Source of the DNA: Acetoanaerobium sticklandii
Lineage (GTDB): Bacteria > Bacillota > Clostridia > Peptostreptococcales > Filifactoraceae
Assembly (NCBI RefSeq): GCF_000196455.1
Contig: NC_014614.1
Location: 634,501-698,500 of the forward strand
Length of the DNA stretch: 64,000 nt
Direction of reading: 5' to 3'
Below, piece by piece: positions 53,762 to 63,301 of the stretch. Numbering within the stretch: the stretch's first letter is position 1; the number at the start of each line of letters is the position of its first letter. The notes under the pieces are model-generated. The model searched no databases, was not told the origin of the DNA, and saw only the letters and a list, made by a program, of their open reading frames with translations. Both the position numbers and the translations under genes were made by a program.

Positions 53762-55138
53762 ATGACATCGACTAAAACAAAATTTGACAAAACATTTTTT
53801 AAAACCATGCTGGCCATAGCTATACCGATATCCATTCAAAATCTTATCAGTTCTTCTCTTAACATGATAGATATATTGATGATAGGCAGAGTAAGTGAAA
53901 ATGCTCTTGCCGCTGTAGGAATGGCAAATCAGCTGTTCTTTTTCTTTATGCTAATTTCCTTTGGTATTTGCTCAGGCGCTGGTATTTTTATTTCTCAATA
54001 TTGGGGTAAAAAAGATATAACTAAAATAAAATCCACACTAGGATTTGCCATCATAGCAGTGGCTATTATTGGGCTTATATTTTCATTTGTAGCTATAGTG
54101 CTTCCTAAATATATCATGATGGTATTTGATGCCAAGGGTGAAGTTATGGAGCTTGGGGTATCATATCTAAGAATAATAGGTATTAGTTATGTAGTTACGG
54201 CAATAAGCTTTGCATATGGATTTTCTTGCAGAAGTGTCCAAAAAGCAAATATGCCTATGATAGTAAGTTCAATATCTTTATTAATTAATACTGGACTTAA
54301 CTATTTGCTTATATTTGGTAAATTCGGATTTCCTGAGATGGGAGTTAGCGGAGCTGCGTTAGCTACAACAATTGCAAGATTTACAGAGTTATTTTTAATG
54401 ATACTAATAATATATAGAGATAAAACCCATCCTCTTGCTGCTAATATTAAAGAACTGATGGCATTTGATAAGGATTTTCTGAAAAAATACTACGTTACGG
54501 CAACTCCTGTTATTATAAATGAAATGATGTGGTCGCTTGGAACTATAATGTATTCTGTTGCTTATTCTAGGGTAGGAACTACAGCTATTGCAGCAGTTCA
54601 AGTTGCAAATACAGTTTCGAATATATTTATGGTAGGCTCAATGGGTGTAGGAAATGCTTGCGCAGTTATGCTTGGAAGTGAACTGGGAGCAGGAAGAGAT
54701 GAAATAGCAATTCAGTATGCTAAGAGATTTTGTGTGATTACTTTTTCTATAGGAGCAGGAGTGGGATTACTTTTATATACGAGTATTCCTTTAGTAAATA
54801 CATGGTTTGGTGTTACACCTAATTTAGAACAAAGCGTTAGAAATATTTTGCTAGTAAAATGCTTTTTCTCTCCATTTGTTACTTTTAATACAGCTTTGAT
54901 TATAGGTATTTTACGAAGTGGTGGAGATACAAAATATGCCTTGTTTTTAGAAATGGGTGGAGTGTGGTTTATAGGCGTGCCGATGGCTTTTTTAGGGGCT
55001 CTTTGGTTTAAGCTTCCGATTCATTTTATAGTGCTTATGGTTAGTTTTGAAGAGTTTTTTAAAACTATAGTAGGACTTCCGAGGGTTCTTTCAAACAAAT
55101 GGGCTAAAAATCTAGTAGATGATACAGCTTTAGCTTAA
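53762..55138 (+). CDS. MATE family multidrug/metabolite exporter
   Basis: 458 residues with twelve predicted membrane segments in two bundles. N-terminal landmark AIPISIQNLISSSLNMIDILMIG (PIS and DILMIG), the GAGIFISQYWG loop, and GVSGAALATTIAR are typical of MATE. Transport is driven by Na+ or H+. The substrate is not evident. The ATG has no clear ribosome binding site, so the exact start is less certain; a GAAAGGA lies too far upstream. Confidence 0.9.
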   Translation: MTSTKTKFDKTFFKTMLAIAIPISIQNLISSSLNMIDILMIGRVSENALAAVGMANQLFFFFMLISFGICSGAGIFISQYWGKKDITKIKSTLGFAIIAVAIIGLIFSFVAIVLPKYIMMVFDAKGEVMELGVSYLRIIGISYVVTAISFAYGFSCRSVQKANMPMIVSSISLLINTGLNYLLIFGKFGFPEMGVSGAALATTIARFTELFLMILIIYRDKTHPLAANIKELMAFDKDFLKKYYVTATPVIINEMMWSLGTIMYSVAYSRVGTTAIAAVQVANTVSNIFMVGSMGVGNACAVMLGSELGAGRDEIAIQYAKRFCVITFSIGAGVGLLLYTSIPLVNTWFGVTPNLEQSVRNILLVKCFFSPFVTFNTALIIGILRSGGDTKYALFLEMGGVWFIGVPMAFLGALWFKLPIHFIVLMVSFEEFFKTIVGLPRVLSNKWAKNLVDDTALA

Positions 55139-55185
55139 ATAATAAATAAAAACTTTATTTTATCAAAGAAAGGGTGAGAGATATT

Positions 55186-56127
55186 ATGAAGGTATTATTT
55201 ACTTATGATTATGGAAAAGAAAAAATGGATAGTATCAGAGCTTTAGGTTATGAAGTTGAGATTATTGATGAAGGCAGATTTACTCCTGAGCAGGTGCCTT
55301 ATGATGCCGAGGTTATGTGTTGCTATAATCCTTTTGATAGATTAGACATAACGAAATTTCCAAATCTTAAGCTGATTCAGCTATCTAGCATAGGTTTTGA
55401 TTTCATACCAAAAGAGGATATCATAAATAAATCTATCATCTTGTCAAACAACAGAGGTGGATATTCCATACCTATGGGCGAATGGATAGTTATGAACCTT
55501 CTTATGCTTTCAAGAAAAGCTGTAAAGTTTTGGGATAATAAAAAAGAAAAGAAATGGAAGCTAGATTCTAAACTCATAGAGCTATATGGAAAGACAGTTA
55601 CCTTTCTAGGGACAGGAACTATATCGAGTGAAGCAGCAAAAAGGCTTCAAGGATTTGAAATGAATGTAGTAGGAGTAAATACAAAAGGAACTGACACGCT
55701 TTATTTTGACAAGGTGTATCCTCTAGGCGAAGTTAAAACAGCTATTGAGCAAGCAGATTATCTTGTAATGGTACTTCCTTTTACTGAAATGACTAATCAT
55801 TTTCTAGATAAAGAGAAGCTTTCATGGATGAAGAATACTGCTATGTTAATCAATGTTTCAAGAGGAAATGTCATAGATGAAGTAGCTCTTACTGAGGCGC
55901 TAAAATCTAAAACTCTAGCTGGAGCTGCCTTGGATGTTTTTGAAGAGGAGCCTCTAAGCGCTGACAGTGAGCTTTGGGAGATGGAGAACGTATTTATTTC
56001 ACCTCATAATTCATGGATATCAGAGCAAAGAGATAATAGAAGATTTAATTTGATTTATGAAAATTTAAAAGCTTATATTAAAAATAAACAGTTAAAAAAT
56101 GTAGTAGATATAAAGAGGGGTTACTAA
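55186..56127 (+). CDS. D-isomer-specific 2-hydroxyacid dehydrogenase
   Basis: 313 residues. The NAD-binding domain has FLGTGTISSEAAKRL, the NVSRGNVIDEVAL segment (catalytic Arg), EEEPLS (Glu) and SPHNSW (His), the usual Arg-Glu-His catalytic set. It reduces a 2-keto acid or oxidises the D-hydroxyacid. The substrate is unknown. I chose the ATG at 55186 after AAAGGGTGAGA; the GTG at 55174 is inside that site. It lies 47 bases after the MATE gene. Confidence 0.9.
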   Translation: MKVLFTYDYGKEKMDSIRALGYEVEIIDEGRFTPEQVPYDAEVMCCYNPFDRLDITKFPNLKLIQLSSIGFDFIPKEDIINKSIILSNNRGGYSIPMGEWIVMNLLMLSRKAVKFWDNKKEKKWKLDSKLIELYGKTVTFLGTGTISSEAAKRLQGFEMNVVGVNTKGTDTLYFDKVYPLGEVKTAIEQADYLVMVLPFTEMTNHFLDKEKLSWMKNTAMLINVSRGNVIDEVALTEALKSKTLAGAALDVFEEEPLSADSELWEMENVFISPHNSWISEQRDNRRFNLIYENLKAYIKNKQLKNVVDIKRGY

Positions 56128-56158
56128 ATTAATTATTAAAAATAATTGGGGTGATTAG

Positions 56159-57178
56159 TTGTCGGAGATAAGAATTGATCCTATAACAGGAAGACATGTA
56201 ATTTTTGCTGTAGAAAGAGATTTAAGGCCAACTGACTTATGGAATTTAGCTAAAGAAGTTAATCCTATGTCAGAACTTGACTATGTGCAAAAATGTCCTT
56301 TTTGCAAGGGCAATGAATCAGCTACACCAGAGGAAATATTAAAGGTTCCAGATAGTGAAGATTGGAAGATAAGGGTATTTCCAAACAAATTTCCAGCCAT
56401 AAAAAGCATGGATGATGAAAATATGCAAAGCTCAAAGCCACACTCAATATATGAAAAATACAGTGGTATAGGCACTCATGAGGTTATAGTTGAGTCGCCT
56501 TTTCATAATACGAATTACTTTACCATGAACCTAGAGGATTTTACAATATTTATTGAGGCGATGGTTTTAAGATATAAGGCTATAATTAGCAATAAGGATA
56601 TAGAATATGTGAGCTTTTTCAAAAATCATCAAAAATTAGCTGGGGCGTCCTTGTTTCATCCTCATAGTCAACTTATTGGGCTAAATTCTGTTCCAGATTT
56701 TGTAAAATATGAGGTAGAAGGCTCCAAAACATTTTTTGACAAAACTCACTCTTGCCCTTATTGCCATATACTAGAGCTTGAGCTCAGCAAAAAGGAAAGG
56801 TTAGTATATGAAAATGAGCACTTTGCAGTTATTTGTCCATTTGCCCCTAAGTATAAGTACGAAACTTGGATACTTCCAAAAAAACACCTTCCTTATTTTG
56901 AAACGGAAGATAATATAGATGAATTGGCAAAAGCTCTTTACTTTTGCTTTAAAGCCATGTATATAGAGCTTGGAGATTTTCCTTTCAATATGTTTTTGCA
57001 TGCACTTCCAAAAACTATGAAATCTGGAGAAATATACTATCACTATCATTTCGAAATAAACCCTAGACTTTCTGGAAATGCAGGCTTTGAACTTGGTACA
57101 GGAATTTATATTAACAGTATATATCCAGAGGAAGCTGCAAAGAAGCTAAAGGAAGCTTTGGAAAAGGAAGAAAAATAA
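56159..57178 (+). CDS. galT: Galactose-1-phosphate uridylyltransferase family protein
   Basis: 339 residues. The HIT-like active site His-Pro-His-Ser-Gln is in SLFHPHSQLIG (about residues 165-175). Two Cys pairs, CPFCKGNESATPEE and CPYCHILE, fit the zinc sites of GalT. The N-terminal RIDPITGRHVIFA is typical. It transfers UMP between hexose phosphates in the Leloir pathway. Related nucleotidyltransferases such as ADP-glucose phosphorylase share the fold, and no galK/galE is nearby, so the substrate is not proven. The start is a TTG at 56159, seven bases behind GGGG. Confidence 0.82.
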   Translation: MSEIRIDPITGRHVIFAVERDLRPTDLWNLAKEVNPMSELDYVQKCPFCKGNESATPEEILKVPDSEDWKIRVFPNKFPAIKSMDDENMQSSKPHSIYEKYSGIGTHEVIVESPFHNTNYFTMNLEDFTIFIEAMVLRYKAIISNKDIEYVSFFKNHQKLAGASLFHPHSQLIGLNSVPDFVKYEVEGSKTFFDKTHSCPYCHILELELSKKERLVYENEHFAVICPFAPKYKYETWILPKKHLPYFETEDNIDELAKALYFCFKAMYIELGDFPFNMFLHALPKTMKSGEIYYHYHFEINPRLSGNAGFELGTGIYINSIYPEEAAKKLKEALEKEEK

Positions 57179-57197
57179 AATAGCAGAGGTGATATTC

Positions 57198-59249
57198 ATG
57201 GCCGAATCTATAAATGAAAAAGACATTTATAATAAAATTAATGAGCTAAGAGAGCGCATTGAGCATCACAGCATACTTTATTATGTTCAGGATAGTCCGG
57301 AAATCTCTGATGCAGATTTTGATATGCTTATGAAGGAATTAATTGCTTTAGAAGAAAAATATCCAGAATATATTACTGAAGATTCACCCACTCAAAGAAT
57401 AGGTGGAGAGGCTCTATCGAAATTTGACCAGGTACGCCACAGCGTTCAGATGATGTCGCTTTCAAATGCGTTTTCAAAGCAGGATTTACTAGATTTTGAT
57501 TCAAGAGTAAGGCAAATGATACCAAAGCCTGAGTATGTTTTGGAATTTAAAATAGATGGACTGTCAGTTGCACTTACATATGAAAAAGGAAAGTTCAAAG
57601 TAGGAGCAACAAGAGGCGATGGAGTAGTCGGAGAGGATGTAACAAAAAATCTAAAGACAATTAAATCAATACCTATGAAGCTAAAGGAAGAAGTATCTTT
57701 AGTAGTAAGAGGAGAAGTCTATATTCCAAAGGAAAAATTTAAAGAGCTCAATTTACAACAAGAAGAAAATGGGCTAGCTTTATTTGCAAATCCTAGAAAT
57801 GCAGCCGCAGGTTCGCTTAGGCAGCTCGATTCAAACATCACAGCTAAAAGACCACTTGATATATTTATATTTAATTTACAAGAAATAATAGATAAGGATA
57901 TATATACTCATAGTGAAGCTTTAGAATATTTAAAAGCTCTTGGACTAAAAGTAAGTCCTATGAGAAATGTCTATTCCTCGATGGAAGCTGTCTGGGACGA
58001 AATATCAGTTTGGCATGACAAAAGGCATGAGCTTGATTTTGAGATAGACGGGATAGTTATAAAAGTAAATGATCTAGCTCAAAGAGCAATGCTTGGAGAG
58101 ACAGCTAAAGCTCCTAGGTGGGCTATCGCTTATAAATTTCCAGCGGAAAGACAGCTCACTCAGATAGAAGATATAATCGTTCAAGTTGGAAGAACAGGTA
58201 CTATTACGCCAACTGCAATTTTGACTCCTGTGAGGATTGCTGGCTCTACAGTTAGCAGAGCTACTCTTCATAACGAGGACTTTATAAAAGCCAAAGATAT
58301 AAAGATAAAGGACTGGGCATATATTCAAAAGGCTGGAGATATTATCCCAGAGGTATATGAAGTTGATATAAGTAAAAGAACAGGTGTAGAGTATGAGTTT
58401 AAAATGCCTGAAACCTGCCCTGAATGTCATACTCCTACGGTTAGAGTTGAAGGTGAGGCCGCTTTAAAATGCCCTAATATTACTTGCCCAGCTCAGATAA
58501 AAAGAGGAATAATACATTTTGTATCGAAATCAGCTATGGACATAGATAAGCTAGGAGAGGCTATTGTAATTCAGCTATATGAAGCTGGCCTAATAAATGA
58601 TATGGCTGATATCTACTATCTTAATCCAGATGAAATTTTGGCTTTGCCAAGAATGGGCTCAAAATCTGTTTCAAATCTAATGAATTCTATTGAGGAATCC
58701 AAAACTGCAGGGCTTGATAGACTGCTGATAGGGCTAGGGATAAGATATATTGGAACTAAGGCAGCAAAAACTCTCGCATCTGTATATTCTGATATAGAGC
58801 AGATTAAACAGGCTTCGATAGAAGAACTACTTCAAATTGATGAAATAGGAGAAAAGATGGCTCAAAGCATCTTTGAGTTTTTTAAAGTTGAGGAAAACTT
58901 AAATTTAATTGAAAGACTAAAACTAGCTGGAGTTTCCATGAGCGTTGATAAAAAAAATAGTCAGCAAAAGCCTATATTTGAAGGTATGAAATTTGTGCTG
59001 ACAGGAACTTTAGAAACGCTAAAAAGAGATGAAGCAGCAGTCTTAATAGAAGAAAGACTGGGAAAGACATCCTCATCGGTTAGCAAAAATACAACTGCTG
59101 TTATAGCAGGGGAAGAAGCAGGCTCAAAGCTAGATAAAGCTATAGCTTTAGGCGTTGCAGTAATAAATGAAGAGGTATTTAAAAAGCTTCTAAAGCTCGA
59201 AACTAAGGAAGAGGTCCTTGCCAAACTTTTAGAATCACAAGAAAGGTAG
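57198..59249 (+). CDS. ligA: NAD+-dependent DNA ligase
   Basis: 683 residues, essential for joining Okazaki fragments. Domains in order: Ia (HHSILYYVQDSPEISDADFD), adenylation domain with the nucleophile Lys in EFKIDGLSVAL (about 113), OB fold (GRTGTITPTAIL), four-Cys zinc finger (CPECHTP ... CPNITCPAQ), HhH repeats (LPRMGSKSVSNL, IDEIGEKMAQSI) and C-terminal BRCT (from about 590, FVLTGTLETLKRDEA). I use the ATG at 57198 after AGAGGTGAT. It starts 19 bases after galT. Confidence 0.97.
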   Translation: MAESINEKDIYNKINELRERIEHHSILYYVQDSPEISDADFDMLMKELIALEEKYPEYITEDSPTQRIGGEALSKFDQVRHSVQMMSLSNAFSKQDLLDFDSRVRQMIPKPEYVLEFKIDGLSVALTYEKGKFKVGATRGDGVVGEDVTKNLKTIKSIPMKLKEEVSLVVRGEVYIPKEKFKELNLQQEENGLALFANPRNAAAGSLRQLDSNITAKRPLDIFIFNLQEIIDKDIYTHSEALEYLKALGLKVSPMRNVYSSMEAVWDEISVWHDKRHELDFEIDGIVIKVNDLAQRAMLGETAKAPRWAIAYKFPAERQLTQIEDIIVQVGRTGTITPTAILTPVRIAGSTVSRATLHNEDFIKAKDIKIKDWAYIQKAGDIIPEVYEVDISKRTGVEYEFKMPETCPECHTPTVRVEGEAALKCPNITCPAQIKRGIIHFVSKSAMDIDKLGEAIVIQLYEAGLINDMADIYYLNPDEILALPRMGSKSVSNLMNSIEESKTAGLDRLLIGLGIRYIGTKAAKTLASVYSDIEQIKQASIEELLQIDEIGEKMAQSIFEFFKVEENLNLIERLKLAGVSMSVDKKNSQQKPIFEGMKFVLTGTLETLKRDEAAVLIEERLGKTSSSVSKNTTAVIAGEEAGSKLDKAIALGVAVINEEVFKKLLKLETKEEVLAKLLESQER

Positions 59250-59259
59250 GTGAGTTAGA

Positions 59260-61020
59260 ATTATTTATCCACCTAAGCTAAGTACTGCTGAGCGTGAAAG
59301 TCTAGGAATGGTTTTTACTGATGATAAAATCTCAAATTTTATGGTAAAAAGAAGCCTAAAGCTTTTAAGTGATTCATTTGAATCTAAAAATAAATCTATT
59401 GAAGCTGCAAAGATACTGGATCCTTGTATAGGAGGTGCAAGTTTTGATATAGCGCTTTTCCAAGCTTTGGAGCAAGAGTATATAAAAAGTTATAAGTTAA
59501 GTGAGTTCCTAAAAACTAACTTTATTGGTATAGATATTGAAGCATCAGCTATTGAGCTTGCTAAAGAAAATTTAAAAAAGGTTGGAATAAGCTATGCAGA
59601 TAACCTAAATCTTAAGTGCAAAGATTATTTGACTGATTTTAATGAACAAGGCTTTGACCTTATAATAGGAAACCCTCCTTATATAGGAGAAAAGGGAAAT
59701 AGAGCTGTGTTTTCTAAAGTAAGAGATACTGAGTTTGGGAAAAAATATTATGAAAAAGGCATGGATTATTTTTACTTTTTCATTGAGAAATCTTTAGAAA
59801 TATTAAATGAAGATGGAATTTTAGCTATGATAACACCAGCTTATTGGACTAGGGCAGATTCAGCTTCAAAATTAAGAGAAGCTATTAGAGCTAGAGCTAG
59901 CTTTGTAGATGTAATAGATTTTGGGGAACTTAGAGCATTTAAAGATGCAGTAGGTCACCACAGCTTGATTTTTTTTCTTCAGAAGAAAAAAACAGCAGAG
60001 TTTTCTTACTATCTTATAAATGAAACCAAAAATGACTTAGGTGAAATCTTAGAAAATATTTTATATGGCATAAATATGAGCCCTGAACCTGAAATATCTA
60101 TATCAAAAGAGAATCATTCAGATTTTATTAAAAGCTGTGTTTCTAGTGAGTTTTGTATGAACTATTCCCCTTATTTTAATTTCATATCTAAAAAGACACA
60201 GGGTATTTTTGAAAAAATAAAGAAGCATACAAAATCGATTTTAGGAGAGCTTGCATCTATTAATCAAGGTATAGTAAGCGGAGCGGACAGGGTAACAAAT
60301 AAAAACCTAAGTGTTTTGAAAGAACAAATTGATAACGAAGCTGATATGAATATAAAGATAGGTGATGGGATATTTGTTTTAAATGAAAAAGAAGCCAGCG
60401 AGTATATAAATGTATGCTCTTGCTTAGTTAGTTTCTACAAAAATTCAGACATCACAGCTTATTCAATAAAAAAGCCGAAGTACTATTTGCTTTATTCTAC
60501 GAGCAAAATGAGTGATGCTGATGAGGAAAAGGCTATAAAGCACCTTTCTAAATTTGAAGTTATACTAAATAAAAGAAGAGAATCTATGCTAGGAAAGCTT
60601 CCATACTATCATTTGCAGTGGCCAAGGCGTAAGGAGATATTTACAGGTGAAAAGATAGTATCTCCTCAAAGAGCTCTTTATCCGAGCTTTGCGTATTCTG
60701 ATGATGAGCTTTACGCTAGTGCGGATGTTTATTATATTACAGATATTAAGGAAAATCCATTTTTCATCTTAGGTTATTTAAACAGCTCCTTCACTGATTT
60801 TTATTTAAGACATGTGGGAAAAAAGAAGGGGAAATATTTAGAGCTATATCAAAGACCTCTAAGTGAAATGCCTGTGATAGATATAAGTGAGGATAAAAAA
60901 CTAGAAATAGCTCATAGAGCGCAAAAAATCACTAATTCCAAGATATGCGACTCTTTGAAGATAAGTCAATTAAAATTAGAAATAGATAATATAATATGGA
61001 ATGAGCTTTACAATCTTTAA
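59260..61020 (+). CDS. CamA-like orphan N6-adenine DNA methyltransferase (Eco57I/TaqI type)
   Basis: About 586 residues. The SAM-binding motif I is ILDPCIGGASFD and the catalytic motif IV is FDLIIGNPPYIGEKGN (NPPY). The C-terminal half is a TaqI-like target-recognition domain; INQGIVSGADR, YYHLQWPRRKE, YLNSSFTDFYL and a final LKLEIDNIIWNEL recall CamA, the conserved methyltransferase of C. difficile. No restriction enzyme gene is adjacent, so it is likely an orphan epigenetic enzyme. The only in-frame ATG near the start is 59308, with a poor ribosome binding site. The frame stays open to 59254 with coding-like residues (STAERESLG). The AGGTGA at 59248-59253 is six bases before an ATT at 59260, my choice. 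If ATT is not used, it starts at 59308. Confidence 0.87.
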   Translation: MIYPPKLSTAERESLGMVFTDDKISNFMVKRSLKLLSDSFESKNKSIEAAKILDPCIGGASFDIALFQALEQEYIKSYKLSEFLKTNFIGIDIEASAIELAKENLKKVGISYADNLNLKCKDYLTDFNEQGFDLIIGNPPYIGEKGNRAVFSKVRDTEFGKKYYEKGMDYFYFFIEKSLEILNEDGILAMITPAYWTRADSASKLREAIRARASFVDVIDFGELRAFKDAVGHHSLIFFLQKKKTAEFSYYLINETKNDLGEILENILYGINMSPEPEISISKENHSDFIKSCVSSEFCMNYSPYFNFISKKTQGIFEKIKKHTKSILGELASINQGIVSGADRVTNKNLSVLKEQIDNEADMNIKIGDGIFVLNEKEASEYINVCSCLVSFYKNSDITAYSIKKPKYYLLYSTSKMSDADEEKAIKHLSKFEVILNKRRESMLGKLPYYHLQWPRRKEIFTGEKIVSPQRALYPSFAYSDDELYASADVYYITDIKENPFFILGYLNSSFTDFYLRHVGKKKGKYLELYQRPLSEMPVIDISEDKKLEIAHRAQKITNSKICDSLKISQLKLEIDNIIWNELYNL

Positions 61021-61046
61021 TAAAACTTCACAGAATCAAATAGCGA

Positions 61047-61087
61047 GCCTCAAATGTTAACAAAACTTAACATTTGAGGCTTTTTTT
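61047..61087 (+). terminator. Terminator after the methyltransferase gene
   Basis: GCCTCAAATGTTAA (61047-61060) pairs perfectly with TTAACATTTGAGGC (61067-61080) around a 6-base loop, followed by seven T bases. Confidence 0.95.
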
Positions 61088-61090
61088 AAT

Positions 61091-61127
61091 AAAACTATAT
61101 GTCCGCGAATTGAAGACATATAGTTTT
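61091..61127. terminator. Second hairpin, possible bidirectional terminator
   Basis: AAAACTATATGTC (61091-61103) pairs perfectly with GACATATAGTTTT (61115-61127). T bases follow on the + strand and A bases precede it, so it could act on both strands. It backs up the first terminator. Confidence 0.7.
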
Positions 61128-61323
61128 ATTTTTATGTTTTTTAATTTTTGACAAGCAAACAACAATTGTTGATAAATTGTGAAAATATTAAAAATTAAGC
61201 TTTTTTTGGGTTTATTGTTTCCATTGGTAATAAACGATAATGAATGTCACCTTAGAACGTTCATTTTTCAAACACAATTTTAAAATGTTAAATAAAGTTA
61301 AAATTTGATTTATTGTAATATTA

Positions 61324-61352
61324 TTGAAATAAATAAATCTTATGCATATAAT
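61324..61352 (+). promoter_or_regulatory. Sigma-A-type promoter of the opp operon
   Basis: TTGAAA (61324-61329) and TATAAT (61347-61352) are separated by exactly 17 bases, 71 bases before the first start codon. This is the best vegetative promoter I see in the window. Confidence 0.75.
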
Positions 61353-61422
61353 AATTTTTAACAATGATTCTTGAAGAAAAGTTTCATTCAATTTTACAAA
61401 TGTTTAGAAAAGGAGTGATAAA

Positions 61423-62346
61423 ATGGGAAGATATGTTCTGAAAAGAATTGGATCAATGGTAATAACATTGTTTGTAATTACTACGTTCACATTTATAATG
61501 ATGCACCTTGTTCCAGGAGGACCATTTACATCTGAAAAGAAGCTTCCACCAGAGATAGAAAGAGCTTTGGCGGAAAAGTATAATCTAAATGATCCTATTA
61601 GTACACAGTATTTTGATTATTTAAAAGGTGTTGCTCAAGGAGATCTTGGCCCATCATTTAAGTACAAAGGTAGAGATGTTAGTGGAATGATAGGAGATTA
61701 TTTCCCGGTTTCAGCTCAGCTTGGTGGAATTGCAATTGCAGTAATTTTACTTATAGGTGTACCGATAGGAGTTATATCGGCACTAAAACAGGGAACCTGG
61801 CTAGACAGTTTTGTAATGCTCTTCGCGATACTAGGGGTAACCATACCGAGTTTCGTACTAGCAGCGCTGATGATTTATGTGTTTGGAGTGAAGCTTAAGC
61901 TCTTGCCGACTTCGCGCTGGGCGTCACCGAAACATATGGTAATGCCTGTATTTGCACTTGCAGCATATTCAGTAGCGTTTATAGCAAGATTAACGCGTTC
62001 ATCTATGCTTGAGGTTATCCAGCAGGACTATATTAGAACAGCTAGAGCAAAAGGCCTTAGCGAAGGCGTAGTAGTTTTCAAACATGCACTTAAAAATGCA
62101 CTTATACCAATAGTTACATATATAGGACCTATGGCGGCAGGTATATTAACTGGATCGTTTGTTATAGAAAAGATTTTTGCTATCCCTGGAATGGGAAGAA
62201 TGTTCGTTGAGAGTATCAGTAACCGTGACTATACAGTAATCATGGGTGTTACAATATTCTATGCAGCAATTCTAGTAGTAATGGTATTTGTAGTAGATTT
62301 AGTCTATGGAGTTATCGATCCTAGAATAAAAATAGACGAAGATTAG
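61423..62346 (+). CDS. oppB: Oligopeptide/dipeptide ABC transporter permease, OppB/DppB type
   Basis: 307 residues with six membrane segments. The N-terminus YVLKRIGSMVITLFVITTFTF and HLVPGGPF are typical of OppB. The EAA loop that contacts the ATPase reads YIRTARAKGLSEGVVVFKHALKNAL (landmarks RTARAKGL and KHALKNAL). It follows a strong promoter at 61324-61352 and leads oppC and oppD. No oppA is upstream; it is probably beyond the window end. Confidence 0.94.
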   Translation: MGRYVLKRIGSMVITLFVITTFTFIMMHLVPGGPFTSEKKLPPEIERALAEKYNLNDPISTQYFDYLKGVAQGDLGPSFKYKGRDVSGMIGDYFPVSAQLGGIAIAVILLIGVPIGVISALKQGTWLDSFVMLFAILGVTIPSFVLAALMIYVFGVKLKLLPTSRWASPKHMVMPVFALAAYSVAFIARLTRSSMLEVIQQDYIRTARAKGLSEGVVVFKHALKNALIPIVTYIGPMAAGILTGSFVIEKIFAIPGMGRMFVESISNRDYTVIMGVTIFYAAILVVMVFVVDLVYGVIDPRIKIDED

Positions 62347-62356
62347 GAGGCGGATT

Positions 62357-63286
62357 ATGGATAATACACAATTGAAAAATGCTCAAGATTTATGGCAGCC
62401 GCTTTCTAAAGCAGAAAGAGATGCTGACAAGATAGTAAGACCATCTATGACTTACTGGCAAGACGTATGGAGAAGATTAAAAGGAAATAAGGTTGCAATG
62501 GGTTCATTGATTTTTCTAGTATTTTTAATTTTGGTTGCAATATTTGTGCCTATGTTCTGGCCATACAGTTATTCTGACCAGAATCTTATGAATGCTAATC
62601 AAAGCCCTACTGCAGAGCATATATTTGGTACAGATAAGCACGGTAGAGATTTGTTTATTCGTGTAATCTACGGAGCGAGAATTTCTCTTACAGTTGGTAT
62701 AGCAGCTTCTATTATCAATCTAGTAGTTGGAGTTGTATATGGTGGTATTTCAGGTTATGTAGGTGGAAGAACTGACAACCTAATGATGAGAATAGTTGAT
62801 ATTCTTTACACTATTCCATTAACATTATATGTTATCCTGCTTATGGTTTGGCTAGGAGCAGGTATGAAAAGTATTCTTATAGCAATAGGTACTACATACT
62901 GGATTAGTATGGCTAGAATAGTTAGAGGACAGATTCTTTCTTTAAAAGAACAGGAATATGTTATGGCAGCTAGAACACTTGGAGCTAGTGACTCAAGAAT
63001 ACTATTTAAGCATCTAGTTCCAAATGCAATGGGACCAATCATAGTTACAATGACAATGTCAATTCCAAGTGCAATATTTACTGAAGCCTTCCTATCGTTT
63101 ATAGGACTTGGAGTATCTGCTCCTAAAGCTTCATGGGGGGTACTTGCTAACGATGCTTTAGGTAGCTTTATGCTATATCCGCATCACCTATTCTTCCCAG
63201 CACTTGCTTTATCGTTAACAATGCTTGCTTTTAACTTTTTAGGCGATGGACTTAGAGATGCTCTAGATCCAAAAATGCGTAAGTAA
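62357..63286 (+). CDS. oppC: Oligopeptide/dipeptide ABC transporter permease, OppC/DppC type
   Basis: 309 residues with an N-terminal cytoplasmic segment and about six membrane helices. Landmarks are HIFGTDKHGRDLFIRVIYGAR (periplasmic loop of OppC; cited as FGTDKHGRDLF), the EAA loop MAARTLGASDSRILFKHLVPNA (cited as AARTLGAS) and FLGDGLRDALDPK at the end. It starts 10 bases after oppB behind TAGGAGG. It pairs with OppB to form the membrane channel. Confidence 0.94.
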   Translation: MDNTQLKNAQDLWQPLSKAERDADKIVRPSMTYWQDVWRRLKGNKVAMGSLIFLVFLILVAIFVPMFWPYSYSDQNLMNANQSPTAEHIFGTDKHGRDLFIRVIYGARISLTVGIAASIINLVVGVVYGGISGYVGGRTDNLMMRIVDILYTIPLTLYVILLMVWLGAGMKSILIAIGTTYWISMARIVRGQILSLKEQEYVMAARTLGASDSRILFKHLVPNAMGPIIVTMTMSIPSAIFTEAFLSFIGLGVSAPKASWGVLANDALGSFMLYPHHLFFPALALSLTMLAFNFLGDGLRDALDPKMRK

Positions 63287-63301
63287 AGGAGGAGAATGTA
63301 T

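Larger units (their letters stand above)
61021..61422 (+). other. Spacer with two terminators and opp promoter region
   Basis: This 402-base AT-rich gap holds the terminator at 61047-61087, a second hairpin at 61091-61127, weaker inverted repeats (GTTTATT/AATAAAC at 61210-61235; AATGAATGT with ACGTTCATT at 61239-61265) and the opp promoter at 61324-61352. I see no ORF. Confidence 0.6.

Noticed and set aside
56159..57178. Unrelated HIT hydrolase instead of GalT
   Set aside because: Two Cys-pair zinc sites and the HPHSQ motif in a 339-residue protein fit GalT better than a small HIT hydrolase.
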